The notes beneath the pieces were generated by a model. It made no database searches and was not told the origin of the DNA. It worked only from the letters and a program-made list of their open reading frames with translations. A stretch of 64,000 nucleotides of DNA from Sphingobacterium faecium (GTDB lineage Bacteria; Bacteroidota; Bacteroidia; Sphingobacteriales; Sphingobacteriaceae). How positions within the stretch are numbered: the first letter of the stretch is position 1; each line of letters opens with the position of its first letter. The position numbers and the translations under genes were made by a program. Below, piece by piece: positions 26,696 through 35,459 of the stretch. The stretch is from NCBI RefSeq assembly GCF_003054045.1, contig NZ_QBKH01000002.1, positions 372,001 through 436,000 of the forward strand, read 5' to 3'.

Positions 26696-26705
26696 TCGAT
26701 ATAAT

Positions 26706-27116
26706 TTATTGCTTAATATAGGCTTCATAGGCATGTGTCAGAATCTGCCCATCCTCAGTAACGCGATTAAGCGTTCGGTTATTATCCAAGACATAGCGTA
26801 AGGAGGTTTTTTGATTGTTTTTTTGTGTATTCAGGATCACATCTTTATTATCTGTAATCGTATATACCCCTTCTTCATATAAACTATTGACTTTATCTCC
26901 TTTAATTCGCACGATTTCATAGGAGTAATCCTGCTTAAAACTTAATTTCAGATAATTATCGCCGCCGCCATAAATGATTTCCGAAGACATATCTTTTCTG
27001 AGCCAGACGGTTTGGCTTAAAATATTGATTTGTTCGGGTTCTATGTTCTCTTTAGAACTGCATGCTGATAAGCATAATGTAATCGTTAGCAGGACAAGTG
27101 CTAATAACTTTTTCAT
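26706..27116 (-). CDS. Small lipoprotein of unknown function
   Basis: A 136-residue protein with a lipoprotein signal (lipobox LCLSAC at about residues 14-19). The mature part has a beta-rich pattern (YLKLSFKQDYSYEIVRIKGD, EGVYTITDNKDVILN) like the lipocalin-type small lipoproteins of Bacteroidota that start with a 'what to subtract' barrel, but I cannot name the family firmly. It is convergent with the hybrid kinase. A TATATTTG box on the minus strand at 27204-27211 may be its promoter element, giving a leader of about 85 nt. Confidence 0.7.
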   Translation of the reverse strand: MKKLLALVLLTITLCLSACSSKENIEPEQINILSQTVWLRKDMSSEIIYGGGDNYLKLSFKQDYSYEIVRIKGDKVNSLYEEGVYTITDNKDVILNTQKNNQKTSLRYVLDNNRTLNRVTEDGQILTHAYEAYIKQ

Positions 27117-27531
27117 AAGTGTATATAGGGTTATGTAAATGACAAATAAGTTGTATTTTAGAATGTAATGACCTGAATCTGATTGTATTCAAATTTTTAT
27201 AAACAAATATACCTGCGCTTATCGCTTTTTTATAGAGACCCTGGGGTTCTATTTGTAATAATTTACTGTTAATATTAAGATGTTTTTTAAATACTTAAAA
27301 TATTATCATCCATTCGCAAAAATGATTCAGCATGATGGAAAAGATCGCGCTCTTTGCGCCATAATTACAAAATACAAAGTAAAGTTATGAGTACCTTCAC
27401 GGAGCATGGAACAAGCGCTGTTGGGTTAACGATAGGTTCTGGAAAAAGCACGATTCATCAGCAATATGATTTAAAATATTGGGATGCAGCTACTGGGAAA
27501 GAATTTAGGATGATTAAACGATAACAATAGA
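27117..27531. other. Intergenic gap with a promoter-like box and a short ORF
   Basis: This 415-bp stretch separates the leftward lipoprotein gene from the leftward anti-sigma gene. It contains the minus-strand TATATTTG box (27204-27211) and a 45-codon plus-strand frame at 27387-27524. Nothing else stands out. Confidence 0.4.
27387..27524 (+). other. Short ORF, possible gene fragment
   Basis: A 45-residue frame from ATG to TAA. Its end (YDLKYWDAATGKEFRMIKR) has the look of genuine protein sequence, reminiscent of a WD-type repeat end, while the start (TSAVGLTIGSGKST) recalls a Gly-rich loop. No family can be claimed. It may be the remnant of a larger gene or chance. Confidence 0.2.
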
Positions 27532-28356
27532 TTAGGTATTGCCCATCACATATAATTGTGTGAGGTCTGGAGTGGGGTTGCCTCCTATTGTTTCCAGTGT
27601 TATCGCGAAGGCCTGTGCTTTTGGGATCTGGTGCATTATGGTCACTTGATCAGTTTTGCCCAGCGGAAATACACCTGCATCAACAGGTTTGCCATCGACC
27701 ATAGCCCATAGCTGATATTGCTTGCCTTTTGGTGCAGCAGGTAGATTTTCTAAGCTCAAGTATACATCCGTTGTTTTTGTATTCCAAAAAACATGAGCTT
27801 TGAGCTGAGGGTGTTGCTCCACACCAGCCAAAGTGACGGTCTTGATTACAGGGTCTTGTAACAATTTCCATTTCTCTTGGAAATGCTGAAGCTCTTGCTG
27901 AGTGGACTGGTTTTCTACCAATGCCTGTACCAGTATATCTTGATCATTGATGCTTTGATTATGGTAGAAGATATTGGCACCGATACTTGCCACCAGCAAT
28001 ATCGAAGCCGCAATGGCCCAATTGCGTGAAGCTAATGAGCGTATTGGTTTTTCCGTTGCAGATGATGGTAGCTCATGGATGACAGCAGAATCTTCAACTT
28101 GTGGTTCTAAGGGGCTCGAATTGGTGGTTTCCTGACTTGATATTTTATTCCAAATCGCAGCTTTCAATTCGGGAGGAGGAGACATAGCTTGACTAGTAGC
28201 AAGATCTTCAAAGGTCATTTCTGCCTCTAAAATCGCTTGCTCTACTTCAGTATTATGTTTGCGTATGCACATCAAGATGCTCACCTCTTCTTCGCTGGCG
28301 AGCCCCATCACATACGCTTCTATAATTCCTGACGATATGTATTCTTTAGTATCCAC
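27532..28356 (-). CDS. Anti-sigma factor, RskA-like
   Basis: A 274-residue single-pass membrane protein. The N-terminal cytoplasmic part (about residues 1-105, starting MDTKEYISSGIIEAYVMGLAS) is the sigma-binding region. One transmembrane helix lies at about residues 110-130 (WAIAASILLVASIGANIF). The extracytoplasmic C-terminal domain matches the anti-sigma-K factor RskA family, with GKQYQLWAMVDGKPVDAGVFPL and a final TLETIGGNPTPDL. It lacks the zinc-binding HxxxCxxC of ZAS anti-sigma factors. It lies 2 bp after the ECF sigma gene, so the pair is co-transcribed and the protein should hold its sigma factor inactive at the membrane until a signal triggers proteolysis. Confidence 0.92.
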   Translation of the reverse strand: MDTKEYISSGIIEAYVMGLASEEEVSILMCIRKHNTEVEQAILEAEMTFEDLATSQAMSPPPELKAAIWNKISSQETTNSSPLEPQVEDSAVIHELPSSATEKPIRSLASRNWAIAASILLVASIGANIFYHNQSINDQDILVQALVENQSTQQELQHFQEKWKLLQDPVIKTVTLAGVEQHPQLKAHVFWNTKTTDVYLSLENLPAAPKGKQYQLWAMVDGKPVDAGVFPLGKTDQVTIMHQIPKAQAFAITLETIGGNPTPDLTQLYVMGNT

Positions 28357-28358
28357 TA

Positions 28359-28916
28359 TTATTCGTATTCTTTAAGTATTCTTTTTAATTCTAAAAGGGC
28401 GCCGCGCGTCCGGGTTTTGATCGTCCCTAAAGGGATATTCAGTTTTTCTGCAATTTCCTGCTGGGTGTACCCTTCATAATACGCCATCTCAATAAGCTCT
28501 CTCCACTCTGCTCGTAACTCATTCAATACATTTTTAAAACCAATATGATCAACTTGAGTCGAGACACTAAAATTATGTTTTTCTTTAACATCTACGATAT
28601 CTGGAAGAGATTGGTTTTTTTGTTCGTTTTGAACACTCTTAGATTTGACATAATCAATAGCCGAGTTGCGGGCGATATTGATGATCCAGGTATAGAGCTT
28701 GCCTCGTGCTGCATCAAAGGAATCAATGTATCGCCATATTTTGACAAATACATCCTGAATGACCTCATCAGCATATTCTTTGATTGACACGATGCGTATC
28801 ACGATTCCATAGAGTGCTCCTGCATAATGATCGTAGAGATAATTAAATGCGCGTTGATCCTTTTTTTGCAATAAGGATATGAGTGTCTCTTCTTCTAAAT
28901 GGTGTATCGGGCTCAA
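28359..28916 (-). CDS. ECF-type RNA polymerase sigma factor
   Basis: A 185-residue sigma-70 family protein with only regions 2 and 4. Region 2 covers about residues 20-95 (FNYLYDHYAGALYGIVIRI, EVIQDVFVKIWRYIDSF, RGKLYTWIINIARNSAIDYVKS). Region 4 covers about 125-180 (LRAEWRELIEMAYYEGYTQQEIAEKLNIPLGTIKTRTRGALLELK). It resembles the SigK-like group paired with RskA anti-sigma factors. It is the first gene of a two-gene leftward operon. A minus-strand TATATTTG box at 28936-28943 lies 20 bp before its start. The divergent fasciclin gene is a likely target, in keeping with similar sigma/RskA/fasciclin arrangements. Confidence 0.93.
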   Translation of the reverse strand: MSPIHHLEEETLISLLQKKDQRAFNYLYDHYAGALYGIVIRIVSIKEYADEVIQDVFVKIWRYIDSFDAARGKLYTWIINIARNSAIDYVKSKSVQNEQKNQSLPDIVDVKEKHNFSVSTQVDHIGFKNVLNELRAEWRELIEMAYYEGYTQQEIAEKLNIPLGTIKTRTRGALLELKRILKEYE

Positions 28917-28935
28917 TCAATTAGTTTTTGATAGT

Positions 28936-28943
28936 CAAATATA
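28936..28943 (-). promoter_or_regulatory. Promoter -7 box of the sigma/anti-sigma operon
   Basis: TATATTTG on the minus strand fits the Bacteroidota TAnnTTTG element and lies 20 bp before the sigma-factor start codon. I find no clear -33 TTG at the usual distance. Confidence 0.35.
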
Positions 28944-29107
28944 TAAATTAAGATTAATAATTAATACATATTTAATAAAATTTATGGATTGTACATCCAG
29001 CAATAGCAAAAACAGGTATTTTTATCACTTCAGTTTTTTCTCGATCTAAATCCGTGCGCAGCATAATGTCGTATATGATAGAAATTACATCATTAAAAAA
29101 CTAAGAA

Positions 29108-29680
29108 ATGAAAACGAAATTAAATGTTATGGCACTCGGTCTATTATTGATGGGTGTTCTATGTAGCGGAAATGTGCGGGCACAACATGCCGACAAAATG
29201 AAAACAGTAATGGTAGGTGGAGCAGCGATGTATCCAACTAAAAATATTATTGAGAATGCAGTCAATTCTAAAGATCACACGACGTTGGTGGCGGCTGTAA
29301 AAGCGGCGGGTCTCGTCGAGACCTTGTCTTCAAAAGGTCCCTTCACCGTATTGGCTCCTACCAATGAAGCATTCAATCTATTGCCAAAAGGGACAGTGGA
29401 TAATTTATTGAAACCAGAAAATAAGAAGATGTTGACACAGATACTAACGTATCATGTATTGGCCGGTAACTTTAATGCAGCGACCATTTTAAAAACAGTA
29501 AAAGAAAAAGGTGGCAAAGCTCAAATGGTAACGGTAGAAGGTGGTACAGTCACTTTTTGGATGAAAGGGAAAGATCTATATGTGCGCGATGCAAAAGGAA
29601 AAGATGCTAAAGTGACTATAGCAGATGTACAACAGTCAAATGGTGTGATCCATGTTATTGATCATGTTTTGATGCCGTAA
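29108..29680 (+). CDS. Secreted fasciclin-domain protein
   Basis: A 190-residue protein with a Sec signal peptide (about residues 1-26, ending VRAQ). A single fasciclin (FAS1) domain covers about residues 48-190. Its H1 and H2 motifs are FTVLAPTNEAFNLLP and NGVIHVIDHVLMP, with a central YHVLAGNF segment. FAS1 domains mediate cell adhesion or bind matrix and small ligands outside the cell. The gene is transcribed away from the ECF sigma/anti-sigma operon across 191 bp, so it is a likely regulon member. A strong terminator follows at 29736-29773. Confidence 0.93.
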   Translation: MKTKLNVMALGLLLMGVLCSGNVRAQHADKMKTVMVGGAAMYPTKNIIENAVNSKDHTTLVAAVKAAGLVETLSSKGPFTVLAPTNEAFNLLPKGTVDNLLKPENKKMLTQILTYHVLAGNFNAATILKTVKEKGGKAQMVTVEGGTVTFWMKGKDLYVRDAKGKDAKVTIADVQQSNGVIHVIDHVLMP

Positions 29681-29735
29681 GTTTACGTTTTATTGAAATT
29701 CCTTTAATTTTTTATTCCATTTTAATCATTATAGT

Positions 29736-29773
29736 AGCTGTAATCCGATCATATATCGGGTTGCAGCTTTTTT
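29736..29773 (+). terminator. Rho-independent terminator of the fasciclin gene
   Basis: A 13-bp stem (29736-29748 with 29756-29768, two G-U pairs) with a 7-nt loop is followed by TTTTTAT. It lies 56 bp after the fasciclin stop codon. Confidence 0.8.
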
Positions 29774-29980
29774 ATAAGATCAATGTGCATCTCGATGATT
29801 TTATGAATGACAAATTTCTTAAGTTTATTAACCATAATAGCTGGTCGGATTTAATAAATTTCAATTGTTTATTTTTTTTAAAAAAAATTTATAAATTAAC
29901 ATTTAATTCCTTCTAGTTTTTTTCTGTGAGAACGAATTCTTCTAACGATAAATTAGGTTATTACTGAACTTGTTTTTATA

Positions 29981-30015
29981 TTTGGTATTAAATTTAGTAT
30001 AATTTTATACCTTTG
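29981..30015 (+). promoter_or_regulatory. Candidate promoter of marR and the carotenoid cluster
   Basis: TTTG at 29981-29984 and TACCTTTG at 30008-30015 are separated by 23 nt. The second is an exact TAnnTTTG box and lies 41 bp before the marR start codon. The spacing is at the long end of the usual range. Confidence 0.5.
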
Positions 30016-30056
30016 TTAAAGCTTGAGGAATAGCATATTCTATAATCATCAACATC

Positions 30057-30725
30057 ATGAATTATAACTTATTAAAAGAAACGATTGACCTTATTGAGCA
30101 ATTCGAAGACGAATGTAAAAAAGGAAATAACTATAGCGAGGACAGCAAAGGTCTTCGAAAGTATATCGTCGATCACTCTGATGCAGAAGTTATAGCAGAA
30201 CCCAGTTGGGAAGGTAAAGAGGATGGGCGCAATCCAGAGAGTGTCATCAGTACGCTTATTGTGCATATGAATCGATATGCAAAAACGTATTCCAAATCGG
30301 CTATTCATGATTCGGAGTTCTCGACACAAGAAGAGTTTATTTATTTGATTAATCTGAAGGTTTTTGGACCCATGATTAAGATGGAACTGATCAAGCGTAA
30401 TATCCATGATAAACCTCTAGGTATGCAAATTATCAATCGGCTTATTCATCAAGGATGGGTAGAACAAAAAAATTCGGAGAAAGATAAAAGGAGTAAAGTC
30501 ATATCCATTACAGATGAAGGATTACGTGTATTAGAAGATCAAATGCATAAAATTCGTCAAGCAAGTCAAATTGTTACAGGGGATCTTACGCATAAGGAAA
30601 AGATGGAATTGATCCGATTACTGCAGAAATTAGCTGATTTTCATCAATGTATCTATAACCAAAATATTGATGTTGCTGATTTATTAGGCTCAGTTTCAGA
30701 AAATTATCCGTACGTTAACAATTAA
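30057..30725 (+). CDS. MarR-family regulator next to the carotenoid operon
   Basis: A 222-residue winged-helix protein. The N-terminal part (about residues 1-85) is helical and acidic. The MarR-type winged helix lies at about residues 95-190, with TQEEFIYLINLKVFGPMIK as the early helices, LGMQIINRLIHQGWVEQ as the recognition region and SEKDKRSKVISITDEGLRVL as the wing. MarR proteins bind as dimers to palindromes and are usually released by small ligands or oxidants. It lies 152 bp upstream of crtI on the same strand and is the obvious candidate to control the carotenoid operon. The link is by context only. Confidence 0.88.
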   Translation: MNYNLLKETIDLIEQFEDECKKGNNYSEDSKGLRKYIVDHSDAEVIAEPSWEGKEDGRNPESVISTLIVHMNRYAKTYSKSAIHDSEFSTQEEFIYLINLKVFGPMIKMELIKRNIHDKPLGMQIINRLIHQGWVEQKNSEKDKRSKVISITDEGLRVLEDQMHKIRQASQIVTGDLTHKEKMELIRLLQKLADFHQCIYNQNIDVADLLGSVSENYPYVNN

Positions 30726-30877
30726 TTATAGCCAACTCTAAATTATAAAATGGCTTTTGATGATCATAGATGCACCAGGTATCAGTTAAGATATTTTGTA
30801 TCTTTTAAAAACAAAAAGCGTATAAATGAGGTTATTTATTTACCCATAAACTAACAAATGCCACAAATTTGATTTCA

Positions 30878-32365
30878 ATGAAGATAGCGATTATAGGTTC
30901 AGGTTTTTCAGGTCTCTCGGCAGCATGCTATGCTGCTCAAGCTGGTCATGAGGTACATGTATTTGAAAAAAATAGCATCCCGGGTGGACGAGCGAGGCAA
31001 TTTAAAACCAACAATGGTTACACATTTGATATGGGTCCCAGCTGGTACTGGATGCCTGATATTATTGCTGATTTTTTTCATGATTTCGGTTATAAACCTG
31101 AAGATTTTTATAAGCTTGTGGCTCTTGACCCTCAATTTGAGATGATTTTTTCAGATGGAAATTTTGAAGTTCCACAAAACTATGATGAGCTGCGCATCAT
31201 CTTCGAAAGTATAGAAGAAGGAAGCGGTAAAAAGCTGGACGAGTTTATGGAGGCTGCTCGCTATAAATATGAGGTCGGGATGAAAGAATTTGTCTATAAG
31301 CCTTGCCACTCTTGGTGGGAGTTCTTTTCACCAAAGATTGCCAAAAGTGCATTTAAATTAGATCTATTGTCCGACTTTAGATCTTATGTCAAGAAATATT
31401 TCACACACCCAAAGCTGATTGCTTTGATGGAATTTCCTGTTATATTTTTAGGAGCTTCACCTAAAAATATCCCAGCGCTCTATAGCTTGATGAATTACGG
31501 TGGTTATGCTTTGGGTACGTGGTATCCTATGGGCGGATTTTACGAAGTAATCAAAGCTATGCATACCGTTGCTGAAAATCTGGGCGCCACATTTTATTTT
31601 AATCATAGTGTGGACCGTATCGATACCGAAAATGATCAGGTGAGCACTTTACTGGTCAATGGTACTTCTATTGCATTTGATGCGGTGATTGCTTCATCGG
31701 ATTATCATCATACGGAGACCTTGTTGGCAGAGAAGTATCGCAATTATACCCAGAATTATTGGGAAGACCGCATATTTGCACCATCGAGTTTAATTTATTA
31801 TCTTGGATTCAACGAACCAATACCCAACCTGAAACATCATACGCTGTTCTTTGAGCATGATTTGGATATTCATATTGATGCCATTTATAAAGAAAAAAAG
31901 TGGCCTGATGAGCCCTTATTCTATACGTGCTGTCCCTCTAAGACCGATCCTCATGTAGCGCCTGTAGGTCATGAAAATATTTTTCTATTGATGCCTTTAG
32001 CGATTGGTATTGAGGATGATGAAGCGACTAGAGAGCGTTATCTGAATCAAATGTTGGAGCGATTGGCTAAGCATGTGGGGATAAAAGATCTAAAGTCCAA
32101 AATTGATTATAAGAGGAGTTACTGTGTAAGCGATTTTATCGCTGATTACCATGCTTATAAAGGAAATGCGTATGGTCTGGCCAATACATTGGGACAGACG
32201 GCGGTATGGAAACCAGCTGTTAAGAATAAAAAATTATCGAATTTATTTTATACAGGTCAATTGACCGTTCCGGGACCAGGAGTGCCACCGGCTATTATAT
32301 CCGGAAAAATAGTGGCAAATGAAGTTCATAAACTTAACCTAAAACAACATGAAGAAACTGTTTGA
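30878..32365 (+). CDS. crtI: Phytoene desaturase
   Basis: A 495-residue FAD-dependent enzyme that introduces double bonds into phytoene to give lycopene. The N-terminal FAD motif is IIGSGFSGLSAACYAAQAGH with the following VFEKNSIPGGRARQF. The C-terminal CrtI signature is FYTGQLTVPGPGVPPAIISGKIV. Length fits the CrtI family (about 490-510). I place the start at the ATG at 30878 because MKIAIIGSG begins right at the nucleotide-binding strand. A TTG three codons upstream is less likely. Its 3' end overlaps crtB by 17 bp, so the two are translationally coupled in one operon. Confidence 0.95.
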   Translation: MKIAIIGSGFSGLSAACYAAQAGHEVHVFEKNSIPGGRARQFKTNNGYTFDMGPSWYWMPDIIADFFHDFGYKPEDFYKLVALDPQFEMIFSDGNFEVPQNYDELRIIFESIEEGSGKKLDEFMEAARYKYEVGMKEFVYKPCHSWWEFFSPKIAKSAFKLDLLSDFRSYVKKYFTHPKLIALMEFPVIFLGASPKNIPALYSLMNYGGYALGTWYPMGGFYEVIKAMHTVAENLGATFYFNHSVDRIDTENDQVSTLLVNGTSIAFDAVIASSDYHHTETLLAEKYRNYTQNYWEDRIFAPSSLIYYLGFNEPIPNLKHHTLFFEHDLDIHIDAIYKEKKWPDEPLFYTCCPSKTDPHVAPVGHENIFLLMPLAIGIEDDEATRERYLNQMLERLAKHVGIKDLKSKIDYKRSYCVSDFIADYHAYKGNAYGLANTLGQTAVWKPAVKNKKLSNLFYTGQLTVPGPGVPPAIISGKIVANEVHKLNLKQHEETV

Positions 32366-33209
32366 TGAATTATCTTACGAGGTAAGCAAATCCACAACAA
32401 AGAAATACAGTACGAGTTTTTCATTAGGTATTATGGCGCTACATCCTTCTATCAGACAGGCTATATATGCGATTTATGGCTATGTAAGACTTGCAGATGA
32501 AATTGTAGATAGTTTCCATGGCTATGATAAACGCTTGTTGCTGACCCGATTTATAGAACAGACTGATCAGGCGATCAACGAGCGGATTTCACTCAACCCC
32601 ATCTTGCAATCTTTTCAGGAGACTGTACATCGCTATGCAATAGAGCGCAGTTTGGTGGATCAATTTCTGAAAAGTATGGAAATGGATTTGCATCAATTGA
32701 CATACGATGAAGATCGGTATAAGGAATATATCTTGGGCTCGGCAGAAGTAGTGGGATTGATGTGTTTGCATGTTTTTGTAGATGGCTGCAAAGATGAATA
32801 TGAAAGATTGAAACCTTATGCTATGAAACTCGGGTCAGCTTTTCAGAAGATTAATTTTCTAAGGGACTTGAAAGATGATTACCATATATTGGGGCGGACT
32901 TATTTTCCAGATGTAGATATGCGAGGATTTGATAACCATATTAAATTTGCGATCGAGCAGGATATTGAAAGTGAATTTATGGAAGCATTGATCGGAATAA
33001 AAAATTTGCCAAGCTCTTCTAAATTTGGTGTTTATCTTGCTTATAAATATTATTGGTCATTACTGAAAAAAATTAAGCAAATTCCTGCCCATAACATCTT
33101 AAAGGAGCGGATTCGGATTCCGAACAGACAAAAGCTTTCTATGATGATGAGTTGTTATGTGCAATACAAAATGGAAGTAGTGCGGCCATTTAGAATATTT
33201 GGTCTGTAA
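32349..33209 (+). CDS. crtB: Phytoene synthase
   Basis: A 286-residue squalene/phytoene synthase that condenses two geranylgeranyl diphosphates to phytoene. The first aspartate-rich motif is in YVRLADEIVDSF (DxxxD) and the second in INFLRDLKDDYHILGRTYFP. These bind the Mg-diphosphate groups. The N-terminal YSTSFSLGI matches the family S-x-SF pattern. Length is typical. It overlaps crtI by 17 bp. No geranylgeranyl diphosphate synthase gene (crtE) lies in this window, so the substrate must come from elsewhere in the genome. Confidence 0.95.
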   Translation: MKKLFDELSYEVSKSTTKKYSTSFSLGIMALHPSIRQAIYAIYGYVRLADEIVDSFHGYDKRLLLTRFIEQTDQAINERISLNPILQSFQETVHRYAIERSLVDQFLKSMEMDLHQLTYDEDRYKEYILGSAEVVGLMCLHVFVDGCKDEYERLKPYAMKLGSAFQKINFLRDLKDDYHILGRTYFPDVDMRGFDNHIKFAIEQDIESEFMEALIGIKNLPSSSKFGVYLAYKYYWSLLKKIKQIPAHNILKERIRIPNRQKLSMMMSCYVQYKMEVVRPFRIFGL

Positions 33210-33290
33210 ATCAATTGAACAGTTATAAATAGTGATTTGGACAATAAATGATCGCCCTTAGGGAGATCGTTAGCTTAAAATTTATAAAAT

Positions 33291-33761
33291 ATGATATATC
33301 AAATAGAGCTCACGCAGCAATTGAATTGTGATATCCAAACAGCTTGGGATTTTTTTTCTTCACCGCATAATTTAGCTAAAATCACGCCTAAAGATATGGA
33401 GTTTGTGATTGTCAATGATGTGCCAGAAAAACCCGTATACGCAGGTCAGATCATTGATTATAAAGTAACGCCTTTATTTGGTGTGAGAATGAAATGGCGA
33501 ACTAAAATAACACATGTGCAACACCACGAAAGTTTTACGGACCTGCAAGTAAATGGTCCTTATAAATTATGGCGCCATTTTCATGAATTTATGCCTAACG
33601 AGGAGGGGGTATTGATGAGAGATCTCGTGACTTATGAACTTCCCTTTGGATTTATAGGCCGCATAGCAAATAAATTAATTGTAAGAAAGAAGCTCGTGAG
33701 TATATTTAAGTACCGCTATTATGTTTTAGAAAAAATGTTTAACACTCAAAATCAATCTTGA
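33291..33761 (+). CDS. SRPBCC-family protein of the carotenoid operon
   Basis: A 156-residue soluble protein of the START/SRPBCC ligand-binding superfamily. The pattern QQLNCDIQTAWDFFSSPHNLAKITPKDM is the usual first strand and helix. GQIIDYKVTPLFGVRMKWRTKI and FTDLQVNGPYKLWRHFHEF form the central sheet, and a long C-terminal helix closes the cavity. Such proteins hold hydrophobic molecules. Its place between crtB and crtZ, with a 1-base overlap into crtZ, suggests it carries or modifies a carotenoid or its precursor, but I know of no proven role. Confidence 0.85.
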   Translation: MIYQIELTQQLNCDIQTAWDFFSSPHNLAKITPKDMEFVIVNDVPEKPVYAGQIIDYKVTPLFGVRMKWRTKITHVQHHESFTDLQVNGPYKLWRHFHEFMPNEEGVLMRDLVTYELPFGFIGRIANKLIVRKKLVSIFKYRYYVLEKMFNTQNQS

Positions 33762-34213
33762 TGAATATCTTTATTGTACTAGCGACCTTCTTCTTGATGG
33801 AAGGAGCGACTTGGTTGATTCACAAATATGTGATGCATGGATTTCTATGGCTCTTGCACAAAGATCATCATGATCACAGTACGGAGGGACATCTGGAGAA
33901 AAATGACTATTTCTTCATCATTTTTGCAATACCTGCTATTATTCTGATGTATATCGGTAGTCAGCAAGGATTTAGTTATATTTTCTATATTGGATTGGGG
34001 GTCACATGCTACGGCTTGGCCTATTTTTTTGTGCATGATATTTTTATTCATCAAAGGATCAGTTTCTTAAGTAATACAAAAAATCCATATTTATTGGCCA
34101 TAAGGAGAGCACACAAACAGCATCATAAACATTTGGGTAGAGAGCAGGGTGAATGTTTTGGATTTCTTTGGGTTCCCGTAAAATATTTTAAAATGTATTT
34201 TAAAAAGAATTAA
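33761..34213 (+). CDS. crtZ: Beta-carotene hydroxylase
   Basis: A 150-residue integral membrane di-iron hydroxylase of the fatty acid hydroxylase superfamily. It would add 3-hydroxyl groups to beta-carotene rings to give zeaxanthin. The iron-binding His clusters are HKYVMHG, HKDHHDHSTEGH, HDIFIHQR and RRAHKQHHKH. About four transmembrane segments are visible. I prefer the ATG at 33761, whose A is the last base of the preceding stop (TGATG overlap), over the adjacent TTG. The lycopene cyclase gene follows after 2 bp. Confidence 0.93.
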   Translation: MNIFIVLATFFLMEGATWLIHKYVMHGFLWLLHKDHHDHSTEGHLEKNDYFFIIFAIPAIILMYIGSQQGFSYIFYIGLGVTCYGLAYFFVHDIFIHQRISFLSNTKNPYLLAIRRAHKQHHKHLGREQGECFGFLWVPVKYFKMYFKKN

Positions 34214-34215
34214 AG

Positions 34216-34899
34216 ATGCAGGCATATACTTATATACTGATCAATTTTTTGACGGTTATCATTTGTTTTATTTTTTCATTTGATCGTAGAATACAGTTCA
34301 ATAAACATTTTAATGCATTTCTTAAAGGAAGTATACTGGTCGCCATTCCATTTATTGCCTGGGATATTATCTTTACTAAGATGGGGGTGTGGTGGTTTAA
34401 TTTTAGCTATACCATGCCTTTTCGTCTAGCAGGTTTACCGATTGAAGAATGGTTATTTTTTATCTGTATACCCTTTTCTTGTGTATTTACTTATTTCTGT
34501 CTGGATAAATTTTTCAATCTCAATTGGGCAAATGGGTTCAATACGATCATCGTATGGTTTACCGTATTGGTATGCGTACTGGTAGCGATCTTTTTCTATC
34601 AAAAAATATACCCTCTGGTTACCGTGCTTATAACAGCAGCGACTGTTCTTTATCTGCATTATATCGCAAAAGTAAGTTGGATAGGAAAGGGATCACTAGT
34701 TTATCTATGCTTGATGCCTGGGTTTTTTATGGTCAATGGGGTACTGACAGGCACTGGTCTGGAATCGCCAATCGTTAATTACAATCCGGACCAAATATTG
34801 AATATCCGTATGTTGACGATTCCAGTAGAGGATGCGGTATATGGATATGCGCAGTTTATGCTCAATATCTACTTTTTTAAACGGTTTCAAAAAAAATAA
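34216..34899 (+). CDS. Lycopene beta-cyclase, CrtYcd type
   Basis: A 227-residue membrane protein with about six to seven transmembrane helices. It is a fusion of the two small subunits known separately as CrtYc and CrtYd in actinobacteria. The first half has the P-x-E-E-W signature (AGLPIEEWLFFICIPF) and the second the matching IPVEDAVYGYAQFML. It would close both ends of lycopene to beta-carotene. Its position between crtZ and a lipocalin gene, with gaps of only 2 and 5 bp, shows tight operon packing. It is the non-FAD cyclase class, distinct from CrtY. Confidence 0.92.
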   Translation: MQAYTYILINFLTVIICFIFSFDRRIQFNKHFNAFLKGSILVAIPFIAWDIIFTKMGVWWFNFSYTMPFRLAGLPIEEWLFFICIPFSCVFTYFCLDKFFNLNWANGFNTIIVWFTVLVCVLVAIFFYQKIYPLVTVLITAATVLYLHYIAKVSWIGKGSLVYLCLMPGFFMVNGVLTGTGLESPIVNYNPDQILNIRMLTIPVEDAVYGYAQFMLNIYFFKRFQKK

Positions 34900-34904
34900 C
34901 GATC

Positions 34905-35459
34905 ATGAAAAATCATAATCGCTATCTCTGGATAGGCAGTTTTCTGGTTATGCTGCTGTTCTCTGCCTGCGCCATGATACCTAAAGGTGCACAGCCTATC
35001 CCTGATTTTGATGCGGATCGTTATTTAGGGAAATGGTATGAGATCGCTCGTATGGACAATCGCTTTGAAAAAAATCTTCAGCAGGTAACTGCCCAATATG
35101 CGTTGAATGAGGACGGTAACATCACCGTATTGAATAGGGGCTATGATACGCTTAAAAAGGAGTGGAAATCAGTAAAGGGCAAAGCAAAGTTTAGAACTCA
35201 GAAAACCACTGCAGCATTGAAAGTTTCCTTTTTTGGGCCTTTTTATGCCGGATATAATGTCATCGCTTTGGATCCATCGTATCGATATGCCTTGGTGGCA
35301 GGTCAAAATTTAGACTACTTATGGATACTTTCCCGAGACATCACGATTCCTGATGCTATAAAAGCATCATTCATTAAAACAGCTCAAGGCATTGGTTATG
35401 ATACCGATCAATTCGTGTGGGTGATACATGAAAAAGAAATAGGAGTTGATCATGAATAA
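34905..35459 (+). CDS. blc: Bacterial lipocalin lipoprotein (Blc family)
   Basis: A 184-residue outer-membrane lipoprotein (lipobox LLFSAC at about residues 17-22). The lipocalin signature is clear: YLGKWYEIARMDNRFEKNL near residue 42 (GxW motif), AQYALNEDGNITVLNRGYD, and LWILSRD near the end. Blc binds lipids such as lysophospholipids and helps repair the membrane. In this operon it might carry carotenoids or help load them in the outer membrane, but that is inference. The gene overlaps the photolyase gene by 8 bp. Confidence 0.93.
   Translation: MKNHNRYLWIGSFLVMLLFSACAMIPKGAQPIPDFDADRYLGKWYEIARMDNRFEKNLQQVTAQYALNEDGNITVLNRGYDTLKKEWKSVKGKAKFRTQKTTAALKVSFFGPFYAGYNVIALDPSYRYALVAGQNLDYLWILSRDITIPDAIKASFIKTAQGIGYDTDQFVWVIHEKEIGVDHE

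Larger units (their letters stand above)
29681..30056. other. Gap between fasciclin and marR genes
   Basis: This 376-bp stretch holds the fasciclin terminator (29736-29773) and the candidate marR promoter (29981-30015). The remainder is A/T-rich with no ORF worth noting. Confidence 0.5.

Noticed and set aside
30072-30407. 111-codon antisense ORF inside the marR gene
   Set aside because: The plus-strand gene has a clear winged-helix domain; the antisense product has no recognisable pattern.
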